Below, in pieces: positions 1 through 9,660 of a stretch of 31,309 bases of DNA. The DNA is taken from contig CAXKVV010001945.1 of NCBI GenBank assembly GCA_964058805.1, forward strand, positions 1 to 31,309. Reading direction: 5' to 3'. Within the stretch, counting starts at the first letter, position 1, and each line of letters opens with the position of its first letter. Under the pieces are notes generated by a model. It was not told the origin of the DNA, searched no databases, and saw nothing but the letters and a program-made list of their open reading frames with translations. The stretch is from Schoenoplectus triqueter (Eukaryota; Streptophyta; Magnoliopsida; Poales; Cyperaceae). The position numbers and the translations under genes were made by a program.

Positions 1-510
1 TTCTGGTCTTAGATGTGGCTCTTATATGCGAGTCATTGACAATATAATTTTAATCTTGGATGCATGTAAGAAAAGTTCTGCTTCCCCATAAAAATATTGC
101 AAAAAATTATAATATAAAACAAATTGTGTAATTTTTCGAAATACTTGTTTGATATCATATGTATGGATTCAGCTGACAAATCAAAGAATAATATAAAATA
201 TAGCGTCATTAAAATAAAAGTATAATAGTAATAGAATATTAATTATTTGAAAGAGTTTTTTTAGTAGTTCTCAAATTCATAAATACTTATAAAGGATCAT
301 AACTAGATTGTGAATATGCAACATGCTAGATGAGGATGTTACCTTTTACATTGGATCAAAGACTGGTCTTATATTTGAAAGAGTGAAACAAATGATATTA
401 TTTTAAACTATTTTGAAAGAGTGAATATATTATTTGATATGAAATTAATTGGAATAGATGGAATAAGAGAAACTGAAAAATATTAAAATATTATTACTCC
501 ATGTGACTCA
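1..510. other. AT-rich spacer, nothing recognised
   Basis: No coding frame with recognisable protein similarity, no RNA gene and no clear repeat was seen. The short reading frames here lack codon structure and any known motif. Confidence 0.5.
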
Positions 511-883
511 TTTTAACAATAATTCGCCGTTCAACAAGTGGATTGGAATGCCAAATTACTCTCTTATTTGTGTTATTCCAATTCTCCATTTTGCATTTAA
601 CACTGACTTTTACATGGAAGAGCACACTATTCCGCAATTCCAACCATTTCAACAACTGCCAAAAACCTTTAAATGAATAGCATTGTTTCATCTAATTTTA
701 ACAATAATTCAGCGTTCAACCAGTGGATTGGAATGTCAAATTACTCTCTTACTTGTGTTATTTTAATTCTCCGTTTTGCATTTAACACTGACTTTTGAAT
801 GGAAGAGCATACTATTCCACAATTCCGACCATTTCAACAACCGCTAAAGAACCCTTAAATGAATGGCATTGTTTCATCTAATT
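511..883. repeat. Tandem duplication, period about 185 bp
   Basis: Two adjacent copies begin with TTTTAACAATAATTC at 511 and 696 and end with CATTGTTTCATCTAATT near 697 and 883. They differ by scattered substitutions and one or two small indels, so the duplication is old but still obvious. The minus-strand content (runs such as GGAATTGGAATAAC and GGAATAGT) resembles the GGAAT-rich ends of plant PIF/Harbinger-like MITEs. The unit may therefore be transposon-derived, but no termini were identified. Confidence 0.75.
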
Positions 884-1010
884 GTGAAAAATATCTTTAA
901 TTATAATGTTGCACGAACAAGATATTTTAATTGATTCATGAATGCTAAAAAGAATAGCAATTTCAACTTTCTTATCGTCATGTGTGGTCAATAAAATATT
1001 GGAGTTAATA

Positions 1011-1033
1011 ATTAATTAATTAATTAATTAATT
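1011..1033. repeat. (ATTA)n microsatellite
   Basis: About six perfect ATTA units lie in otherwise featureless spacer (884-1379), where nothing else was recognised. Confidence 0.85.
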
Positions 1034-1379
1034 TTATGCTAGACATTGATATTGATATAGAAGGTCACTACCAAAGCAAACTATAAATATTTTTATTTAA
1101 TTCCACTAAGCAGTCATAAAAGTGTACCAAAATGAGTTTAACCATGTTCTTGATATATATATCTTTTTTTTCATTGTACCATGGAATGCAGAAGATTTTC
1201 TAAATATCAGTTACATAATAAAATTATTACTATTTTTCAATTATTTTCCAACATAAATTTGGTCACTAAATTAATAGAATAGTTTTCTAAGATACAAATT
1301 AGACAGTAATGAACAAATTGAGAAAAAAAAGACAACAAATAATGTGTAATTGGTCGTAGTACATTACAAGTTTACAAGT

Positions 1380-1860
1380 GATTTACACTCCCAAGCGCTT
1401 CTGGCCAGTTCAAAATTCAAAACGGTGCAAACCTTTTTATCACATGGAAGTATCCAAAACATTCGCCGCAATAGATCTGTGCCATGCAAACGGCCCCCAC
1501 ACGACGTGACCCACGTAGGCGCGGTGCCCTTCCCGTGCCGCTATGAGCAGTGCAGGGCCGTCCCATTCCATCGAGCCAGACGGTACCTAGTGAACCAATG
1601 ATCGAATGACACGTAGCGATGGTAACGATGACCTAGTGATTTGACGCGGCGTGGGCCAGTCTCACTGGTCATCTACATTGTTGGTGTTTCGGATGCAACA
1701 GTAAGTCCCATCGATGCATTCTTTTTGAATCGTATAAATTCGAAATGGTGTGGACTGTGGTGTGCCAATGATCCAGTAGACAGGAACCAGTAGGGGATGG
1801 CCGATCGAGACTAGAGAGTATCTCTGTACCATCCCAGATTCCCGGTGACTTAGGAATACC
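1380..1860. other. GC-richer island of unknown nature
   Basis: This block is clearly more GC-rich than the spacer on both sides. It contains two CACGTA cores (near 1512 and 1610) and several CG dinucleotides, and on the plus strand a TATA-like GTATAAATTCG near 1733. It has edges: T-rich DNA resumes abruptly after 1860. Reading frames are open for 60-80 codons on both strands but show no domain I recognise. It could be the relic of a mobile element, an old coding exon or a regulatory island. The sequence alone does not decide. Confidence 0.4.
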
Positions 1861-2890
1861 ATAATTTTTTTATTTTTTTGTTTTTTTTAACACGACCTCT
1901 GTAAGTTCTGTATTTGCCTACCTGTTATACTATTGTTATTTGTACAATTCTGTATTTCCGGTCCCATCTTTGATTTTTTTTGTACCCGTTGGTTTATTGT
2001 TGTAGGTTTTAGGATCACCGTCGCAGCTGCCAGAGTATGGAACTCTTTTGTTTTTCTTTCGTATGGAAATCCACTAATTTCAAACTAAGTCAAAATATCG
2101 ATCTTTTATTTTTGCCATGAAAGAATTTCAGCTTATATTTTTTTTTTATATTGACTAGTATCTTGTCCATGTTATTACGATGATTTTAAAAATATAGAAA
2201 TCTATATTTTAATGAGAAAAGAAAAAAATAAAAATAAAAATAATTTAGCAATTAATATAAATTTTAATTATGACCACATATATAACATAAATACAGAATT
2301 TAGAGGAAAGTTGACATTCAAAATATTAAGAAAAAATAAAATTCTTAATTGACAGTAATTCAATTAAAAATAAATAAATTAAAGCAATTGTACTCCTAAA
2401 TTATGTAGCATTTTGTGTAACAATCAATATTTGATGAATAGCTTAAGATGAAAATTATAACTTCACCGCAAATGACTATAGAGATAATAACATAATTTGA
2501 TGAATAGCTTAATCTGATGAATGATAAAAATCTGAAAAATTCAATAAAAAAACTGAACCTTTGTAGAATCAAAATATTTACGTGCTTAATAAGGAGCAAA
2601 GAGTAGAGATATTGGGTCGAAACTAGTTAGTGACATTCAAACCTACATCTTTCAAATGGAAAATTGTTATCTAATTAAATAGATTGGATTCAATACCTGA
2701 ATATTATGTAGACGAATTTTTTGAACATTTTTGTTAGATTGCATGTAGCGAGGTCGTTTTAATAGTGTTATTAGGAGGTTAAGAATACAAATTATGACAC
2801 TTAATGCAATTTCTTTTTGATAAAGGAACTTATGAAATTTTAAATTTCTAAATTTCTAAATTATTTCGTCACTTTGTTCATATTTTGTAT
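1861..2890. other. AT-rich spacer
   Basis: No gene or recognisable element was found. The only structure noted is a short repeat, TTGATGAATAGCTTAA, near 2431 and 2497, and several T or A homopolymer runs. Confidence 0.5.
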
Positions 2891-2892
2891 CA

Positions 2893-3105
2893 ACGGTGGG
2901 GGCAGAAATTTTTTTTTATGACGATCGGTATCTTGAGTCTTTATATTACACAAAATAATAACATTTTAATTTGAACAGTTTTTTAATATATAAAGATTAA
3001 TAATGTAAAAAAATTATAAATATGTGGGTCAAATAATGAGTGGCTTTACTGATTTTTAAGGTAAAATTATCTATAAATTTGTTCCACTTCCGCGCCACTG
3101 CATGT
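2893..3105. mobile_element. Degenerate short DNA-transposon-like element (GGGGGCAGA family)
   Basis: The left edge reads ACGGTGGGGGCAGAAATTTT and the right edge reads ACTTCCGCGCCACTGCATG, roughly inverted to each other. This edge style is common in non-autonomous plant DNA transposons. Similar edges occur at about 24761-25022 and 25412-25705, which suggests a dispersed family. The ends are too diverged to define a target duplication. Confidence 0.35.
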
Positions 3106-3424
3106 TGTTAGTTCATTTCATGGTTAACATCCTGAGTTTTAAATATACTTATTTTTTAGGAAAACAAAAATAAAAAGGTGTTTTTAAATTGATGAAGAAA
3201 TTTGAACTTCACAGAACTTTTACATTCTTCTTTTTATTTAAACCAACCATTTCAAGCCACAAGAAACTAACATAAAAAATAGTAGAACCATACTACAATT
3301 AAAAAAAAACAGTATCGTGTTATTCTAAAAGAAAATACAGGGGATATAATACAATAACCGTACTTCCTATGTAACTAAAGAAATACATAGCGAACACCTA
3401 CATAACTCAGAAGCAACCAAAGCA
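3106..3424. other. AT-rich spacer
   Basis: No gene, RNA or repeat was recognised in this stretch. Confidence 0.5.
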
Positions 3425-3571
3425 ATGACATTTCCCAAGGCTGCCCTCTTCCTCCTTGCCTGTTTCACACGTGCGATGCACGTGACTACTGCCGGTGGCA
3501 AAAACAAATGCCGTGTGTGCCAGAAGTTGCTCATCCCAATGCTGACGTCATGGTCTGTACCGTTTATTTAA
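3425..3571 (+). CDS. Possible 48-codon small ORF, unproven
   Basis: An ATG at 3425 opens 48 codons ending in TAA at 3569-3571. The predicted N-terminus (MTFPKAALFLLACFTRA) has the hydrophobic run of a signal peptide, and a CRVC motif follows at residues 29-32. Local GC content is well above the flanks. It belongs to no peptide family I know, is short enough to be chance, and overlaps a cluster of transcription-factor sites that could equally explain the composition. Treat it as a candidate only. Confidence 0.15.
   Translation: MTFPKAALFLLACFTRAMHVTTAGGKNKCRVCQKLLIPMLTSWSVPFI
3468..3550. promoter_or_regulatory. Paired G-boxes plus TGACGTCA site
   Basis: Two CACGTG palindromes (3468-3473 and 3479-3484) have starts 11 bp apart, about one helical turn. 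A perfect TGACGTCA palindrome follows at 3543-3550. G-boxes are bound by plant bHLH and bZIP factors and TGACGTCA by bZIP factors. The cluster sits about 3 kb upstream of the trihelix gene in a GC-richer patch. It may be a distal enhancer or a fragment of an old promoter; no adjacent gene start is visible. Confidence 0.4.
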
Positions 3572-3832
3572 CCTTTCCATCTACCCACCTTCCCCACCTT
3601 TCCATGGTCCTTTTTTCACAATAGCCCCTAAGTAACTATATAACATACTCATACGGTTTGTTAGGCATTTAGTGAAATAGCAAAAAGTTGAATATAATAA
3701 TTATCTCGACGAATTAATTTGTCAAACAAATTTTAAACTAAATAAAATAATACGGAAGAGTACTAATCTGATATACTAAGTTATAGGTGGTATATCGAAT
3801 TAGTTCTCGTCGGAATAACGATTAATGTTTGA

Positions 3833-4540
3833 TTATGATATATTATATTATTATATTACAATTATGATTTTTTACTATTATATTATTATATTATGATTAT
3901 AATTTATTAATATTATGATGATTATTTATTTATTTATTTATTATTACTGTTAGTATTATTATTATATAATTATTTTTATTATTATATTATAATAATTATG
4001 ATTTTAGTATTATATTATAATATTATGATTATATTATTATATTATTATTATTATTATTATTTTATTATATTATATTATGATTATGATTATATTATTATGA
4101 TTATGACTGTGATTATTATTACTTATTATTATTATTATTTTATTTTATTATATCATATTATTATATTATGATTATAGCTATGATTATATTATAATTATAT
4201 TATTATGATTATAATTATTTATTATTATATTATATTATATTATAATTATAATTATATTATTATGATTATGACTATGATTATTATTATCATGATTATGATT
4301 ATTATTTTATTATTATTTATTTATATTATATTGTATTATTATATTATTAGAATTATTTTTTATTATTATATTATTATATTATGATTATGTTTATATTTAT
4401 ATTATATTATTATGATTATAACTATGAATATTATTATTTATTATGATTATGATCATTATTTTATTGTAATTATATTATTATTATTATTATTATTTTATTA
4501 TTATTATTATCATCATCATCATCATTATTAGTATCATAAT
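3833..4540. repeat. Long imperfect ATT/TTA microsatellite tract
   Basis: About 700 bp consist almost wholly of ATT, ATTATG and TATTATA units with hardly any C. It ends in a short run of CAT units near 4510-4525. The flanks (TACGGTTTGTTAGGCATTTAG near 3651, and CCTTAATTTGCCAAATGAACCC near 4687-4708) are roughly inverted to one another. The tract may therefore be an expansion inside a decayed inverted-repeat element of about 1.05 kb. Confidence 0.8.
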
Positions 4541-4719
4541 TATTCATATTTTAACTATTCTAATTAACAACTTCCAAACGATATTTTTACTCTTCCGAAT
4601 AGTAAAAAATACCACTCTTCTACCGCTCTTCCAAAAATACATTATTCTATCACTCTTCCAAAATTACCACTATCCCAAAATTATTCCTTAATTTGCCAAA
4701 TGAACCCATAGTTTGAATC

Positions 4720-5774
4720 ATCCAAACATTTGTTCCAAAAAAACATCATGGCTCAATTTCCATTGCATCATAATTCATTAATCCTCTAACTTTGAGATTC
4801 TACTAGTAGATTGTATAACTCCAAATGGAAAATTTATGGGTGATTTTATTCAGTTTGATATAATAATTAATAGACTGAAGAATATAATCAATTAATTGAA
4901 CATATAATAAACTTTAATTCGATTAAACTCCATTATAATAAAACTTAATTTACAAATAATAACTAATAGAAGTTGTAACTTGGCAATTCATAATTCATAA
5001 TACATAAAAAGGGTTAAACTTTCAAACTTTTCAAACATGTCACAAAATCATTTTTTCCACCATTGATTTTATTTTAATCCTTTCATCTTCTTAAATTCAA
5101 GGATTCATATAAAATAATTTATCTCTCCTCATTGAAAATAATGTGTATAATATACTTAAGGTGAAAGTTAACTCTTAAAATGATCTAACTTTTTTATATG
5201 ATCATTCATAGATTATTATGTATTTAATTATATTATTTATATTATATTATTATTATTATCATTATTATTTAGCATTTAAAAATATAGTGCATAAATTTCC
5301 TTTAATGTGAAAATTTATTAAATATATTTAAAATCTTATATTATTAATTATTTATTTAAAAACTATATTATCGGAGCGAAGTCTGTGTTACAGCCTTAGT
5401 TTATATAATATTGCTTATAATATAAAGGTATGGATACTTATATTCTTTGTTTTGTTACTTATTTTCGACTACTAGATTACAGTAATATATAAATATCCGG
5501 ACTATTCCAATTTTCAACTAGAGTCGTTCAATAAACTATGCTACTAAGGTTTCTATTGAAAATATATTTCATCGCGCTGAAATTAAAGTAATTGAACTAT
5601 TTGAATATCTCTACAGTTTAGTGGTGCCACTTACTCGTTTATGGCTCAATTCGTATATATAATTTGATAGTTTTTTTATCTCATCAACTCATTTAAATTA
5701 ATGCAGTAAATATGTCATTAAAAATATAATTTATCAATATATCAATTTAATCTTAACTCTTATATAGATTTTAT
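4720..5774. other. AT-rich spacer
   Basis: No gene or RNA was seen. A small ATT-rich patch lies at about 5228-5272, and the rest is unstructured AT-rich DNA. Confidence 0.5.
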
Positions 5775-6030
5775 AGTTTATAGATGTAACCAATCTAAAT
5801 GACAAATCGAGTTAACTCATATTAAGTGGCTCATGAGCCAGCTAGCAAACTCGCTTGAAATGTGACGAGTTAAGTTTGAGTTAAAATTTTCATCTCTATA
5901 CAAGTCTTACAGTTTATAGATGTAACAAACCTAAATGATAAATTAAATCAATACATATTGATTGACTAATGTGTCAACTAGTGAACTAGCTTAAAATGTG
6001 ACGAGGTAAGTTTAAGTTAGATTTGTTAGC
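5775..6030. repeat. Direct duplication, period about 136 bp
   Basis: AGTTTATAGATGTAAC occurs at 5775 and 5911. Both copies continue through a matching segment ending in AAATGTGACGAG..TAAGTTT (near 5857-5877 and 5993-6014). The copies differ by many substitutions. The GAGTTAA / AACTCATTTGCAAACTC phrasing here and at 6070-6125 recalls hAT-type element ends, but no boundary can be set. Confidence 0.55.
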
Positions 6031-6601
6031 TTATAATGTTTCACAAACTTGACTCATATTTTTATTAACTGAATTTGAATCAAAGCTAACTAGTTCAAAT
6101 TTGACTCATTTGCAAACTCTATTTATCAAGAAGTACAGCAGCACCAAAAAATCATTCTTTCGGCACAGCTACACAATTTGACTGTATCGGAAGGTTAATT
6201 TGGCAAAACTCTACCTCACTCGTTTAAGCATTTTAGTAAGTGAGAGAGTGAGGCGGTGAGAGACGGGAGGTCTTATCTCTATCTGGCCAACGTTCTTCTT
6301 CCATCCACCCCAGCGTGAGTGAGAGAGAAACTGAGAGGAGTTGAAGAATTTCTTTCTTCTTCAAATCTTGTTTACCTACTAAACCTCAATTCACACCCAC
6401 GCACATAATTAGCTGGAACATTGAGCCCTTTATTGCACTTTCTCACCCCCCCTCCCCCCTCCCCCTCGTCATCTTCGCTACCCCTAGAATGGCAGCAGCA
6501 AACAGTTAAAACGAAAGGTAGAATTAGAAAGAATTGTCAGTTTCCCAATTTTCCGTCCAATTTGAAAATCTCCTTCAGATAATTTGAAATTATACTCGAA
6601 G
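6031..6601 (+). promoter_or_regulatory. Proximal promoter and 5' leader of the trihelix gene
   Basis: AT-rich spacer changes here to GC-richer sequence. GA-rich stretches lie at about 6239-6265 and 6318-6340. A pyrimidine-rich leader runs from about 6350 to 6480. It includes the C-tract C7-T-C6-T-C5 at 6446-6465. GA/CT-rich motifs near start sites are common in plant core promoters that lack a clear TATA box, and I see no convincing TATA box. The transcription start cannot be placed exactly; somewhere at about 6200-6350 is an inference. Confidence 0.45.
6489..6509 (+). promoter_or_regulatory. Short upstream ORF in the 5' leader
   Basis: The ATG at 6489 begins a six-codon frame (MAAANS) ending in TAA at 6507-6509, 92 nt before the main ATG. 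Its start context is strong (A at -3, G at +4) and better than that of the main start (A at -3, C at +4). If the transcript begins upstream, as the leader composition suggests, ribosomes would meet this start first. Known plant cases show such uORFs can lower translation of regulatory genes; here that is inference. Confidence 0.5.
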
Positions 6602-9037
6602 ATGCAACAAGGGTACGGAGGTGGCGTGTCAGAGTTCCCGCAATTCATGGTAGACGCCTCCTCTCTCTTCTCCATCTCCTCCGCCACGCCTCAGGCGGCG
6701 CCACCTTTCGCTCCTCAACCGTCACTCTCTGGTGCCGTGGCACCTCCTTCTCTCCAACCCCATTTCTCCCATTTCCATTCCCACATTCCCTTCACGCAAC
6801 AGCTGTTCCAACAACACCACCACACACAACCCCACCAAGTACACCACCATTTTCAGCTCTTTAATCACACACAACACAATCAACAAGACCACCATGAGAG
6901 GACGAGATTGATGGTGCACCAGCAGCTTGGACTTGACCCGGAGTCCGGACCAGAGAATTCAGGCGGCGGTGGGCGCAGTGGTGGTAGTGGTGGTGGCAGA
7001 AACCATGCAACACCGTCATTTTTAAATGCGTCAATGGGTTTTAAGCTGGCAGTTGATACCGGAACAAGCTGTGGTGGTACTGGGGAGGATGATGTTATTT
7101 TATCATCAGGTGGGGGTGGAAACACTGGTGAAGAGGAGTCGGCAATTAAGGAGCCCAGCTGGTGAGTTTTGTTTTTAAATTTTGACAATTGCATTCCGAA
7201 ATTTGTACAGCGCTTTTATTTCATTTTGATTTACTTCTTACATGAAGAGGGACAGTTCAAACTTTGAAAATTTTTGTTTGGGTAAACTTAGTGAATTATA
7301 TAAATTTCGAATCGAGCAACATCGTACTATATAAGAAAGCTCGTATTAATGCGTGCTTCATTCCAAATTTATTGTATTTGATGTGGTAATAATTGCAAAA
7401 TGATGAAATGGAGAAAGAGACACCCGATTCCTACGACTTGCTTTTAGAGCGCATCACATTTCACAGAGCAGCAAATAGAAAAAGGGGAAACCTGGCAAAT
7501 ATTTACTAGCACAAATTAACTTTTCAGAATTGATCTCATCTTTATTCATTGTCTACTTATAGTTCTTTATAATCGCATTTATAGGAGGCCTTTGGATATA
7601 GATTTCATAAGTAGCAACAACAAGAGGTGCAAGGATAAGGAGCCCAACGCAGACCCATCATCGTCAACAGTGCCTCCAGCCAAGTACTTCAAAAAGGGGT
7701 CCGAGGCTGGTAATGGAAATAATTACAAGCTTTTCAGTGAATTGGAGGCCATCTACAAGCCTGGTAGCGGTGGCGGTTTTGCTGATTGCTGTATTGCTGG
7801 TGGTGCCGGCAGTTCTGGTGGGAATAGAGCCTGTGGAAATGGGGGCGATGGTTTTGATTGCACCGGCACCGGGATGGGCAACCAGACTGGAGCAGGTTCT
7901 GGTTCAGGTCTGACCGGCGATGAAAACCCTCTTATAAGCGAGCCAGTGGGAATAAAGGACGTGTCTATGGCTCCCACGGCAACCGAAACATCAGCGGGCG
8001 AGGAGGCTACCCCAGTAAAGAAAGCATCAAAAAGTGGTGGGGAAGGGAGGAGGAAGAGGCGGCGACAGCGGAGGTTAAGCTCCTTGGCTTCTTTTTTTGA
8101 GCGTTTGGTGCGGCAGCTTGTTGACCATCAGGAGGCACTGCACAACCGCTTCCTAGAGTCCATGGAACGACGGGAACAAGAGCGCGCCAGCCGGGAGGAA
8201 TCTTGGAGGCTTCAGGAAGCAGCGAAGGCGGCCCGGGAAGCTGCTGCCCGGGCACAAGAGCGTGCTCTTGCTTCTGCACGGGAAGCTGCCATTGTTTCCT
8301 TTTTGGAAAAGATCACCGGTGAGACAATCAACCTCCCAACGAATGCCGATCTTGATGCCACAAGCATTGGAGCCGATGCCACGAACAATGCAAACAATAT
8401 GCTTTCGACCCATGTGGTGGATATGTCAGAGAACCAGGATCTAGGAAATGCTAGTGGAGGTACAGGTCTAGGTTTTAGCACAAGTAGATGGCCGAAGACG
8501 GAGGTTCAGGCACTAATTAGGGTCCGAAGTGGGCTTGAAGCCAGATTCCAAGAGCCCGGCTTGAAGGGCCCACTTTGGGAGGAGGTGAGCATGCGGATGT
8601 CGGCACTGGGGTATCGAAGGAGTGCCAAGCGGTGCAAGGAGAAGTGGGAGAACATAAACAAATACTTTAGAAAAGCTAAGGAGAGTGGCAAGAAGAGGCC
8701 ACAACATTCCAAGACATGCCCTTATTTCCACCAGTTAGACCAACTGTATTCTAAGTCCAGTAGCTATATGTATTCTCCGAGTTCTCCTTCGGTGAACCCA
8801 ACTGGGGATGCTGATGTGGCAAAGGGAGGTAGTTCAGAGTTACTTGATGCAGTTGTGGTTCCTTTGGATCAAATGGTTTCTTCACGTGACTTTGAGCGAG
8901 AAGGGATTGAAAGTGAGGATGAAGAGGAGGGGGAAGAGGAGAGACATGAAGAGAGAAGGGAAGGGGAAGGAGAGAGCCATGGTCATGGCCAAGAGGTGGC
9001 AGATCAAGGGACAAATGAGTCGAGCCTTTTCTTCTAG
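6602..9037 (+). CDS. GT-2-type trihelix transcription factor (GTL2-like), two exons
   Basis: Probable nuclear DNA-binding regulator. The CDS is exon 1 6602-7161 and exon 2 7585-9037, 2,013 nt, 670 aa plus TAG. The ATG at 6602 is the first in its frame. Residues 60-110 are His/Gln-rich, followed by a short conserved-looking LGLDPESGPENSGGGG segment. W187 spans the splice junction. A basic cluster (RRKRRRQRR, 342-350) may be a nuclear signal. A long charged helix or coiled coil, with MERREQERASREESWR and an Ala-rich continuation, covers about 351-430, matching the central helix of GT-2/GTL proteins. A canonical trihelix domain spans 488-577, with W489, W518 and W541, CKEKWENINKYF, and the CPYFHQLDQLY tail. 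The C-terminus (622-651) is strongly acidic, a possible activation region. GT-2 relatives usually carry a second, N-terminal trihelix. Here only fragments resembling it remain (W187, NKRCKDK about 199-205, NYKLFSELEAIY 233-244). The GTL2-like assignment rests on remembered N-terminal and central similarity and is less sure than the family call. Confidence 0.93.
7162..7584 (+). other. Intron of the trihelix gene
   Basis: The donor is G|GTGAGT at 7162 and the acceptor is TTTATAG ending at 7584; length is 423 bp. Splicing rebuilds a TGG codon (TG from exon 1, G from exon 2) and keeps the frame. Without splicing the frame stops at 7163-7165, just past the junction. The acceptor reads TAGGAG, a NAGNAG tandem site; using the second AG (7587) would delete one Arg and stay in frame. 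The intron is AT-rich and encodes no trihelix-like segment. Confidence 0.9.
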
Positions 9038-9660
9038 GTAATTAAGTGCAAGTAGTTCTGGTATCTAGTTAGAATGTTCTTTTTCTCTTAATTTTTGGAG
9101 AGGAATCAATCCTGTTCGCCCATTTAAATGTTTCATTTTCATCTCCAAAGAGTTAGTCTCAGACTTTCAATATCATAATTTAAAACTTCAAGTTGTCAGA
9201 TTAGGATCTGGGATGATATTAGTTTTTTTAGTAGTGTATCGAAATAGGGTCCTCGCTCAGACATAAGCTTCCTTTTTAGAATACTGGAGCTTTTTTGATA
9301 CCTGAAATTATTACTTGTGGAGATGGAACAGAGGAGCAAATGATAGAGACCAAGAACATTCCCTTTTCATTTTCTCTTTTTCCCACCTTTTGTATTATTT
9401 TCTTATGTTTTGTTATTCACTTTTAATTTCTCAGTCGAGAGAATTAGGAGCTGTAGTTGTTACTGTAGCTAAATAAATAACTATATGTAATGAGGGGGTA
9501 AATTATCAATTATGTAAAACCCCAATCCTAAGCAAATGAAAACATTAACCTAGATGTTAAACCACTATTTGTTATTTACTTTCTTTTTTTATTCCGTTCT
9601 CCCAGTTAATTGTTCACTTGTTTTATTTTAATTTTGTTTTGAAATAAATGGCTTTAGGGA
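9038..9660 (+). terminator. 3' untranslated region with polyadenylation signals
   Basis: T-rich sequence follows the stop codon. AATAAA occurs at 9472-9477, with TGTAATG about 10 nt downstream, and again at 9643-9648. The first is the likelier near-upstream element because T/G-rich sequence precedes it. Plant genes often use several poly(A) sites, so the true 3' end may vary within this interval. Confidence 0.55.

Noticed and set aside
7162..7584. Idea that the intron hides the missing N-terminal trihelix helices
   Set aside because: The intron is AT-rich with frequent stops in all frames, and no Trp-anchored or CKEK-like segment was seen.
8007..8481. Several minus-strand reading frames of 80-90 codons opposite exon 2
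   Set aside because: They are antisense shadows of the GC-richer, Ala/Arg/Glu-rich helix-coding region of the trihelix gene and have no start context or domain.
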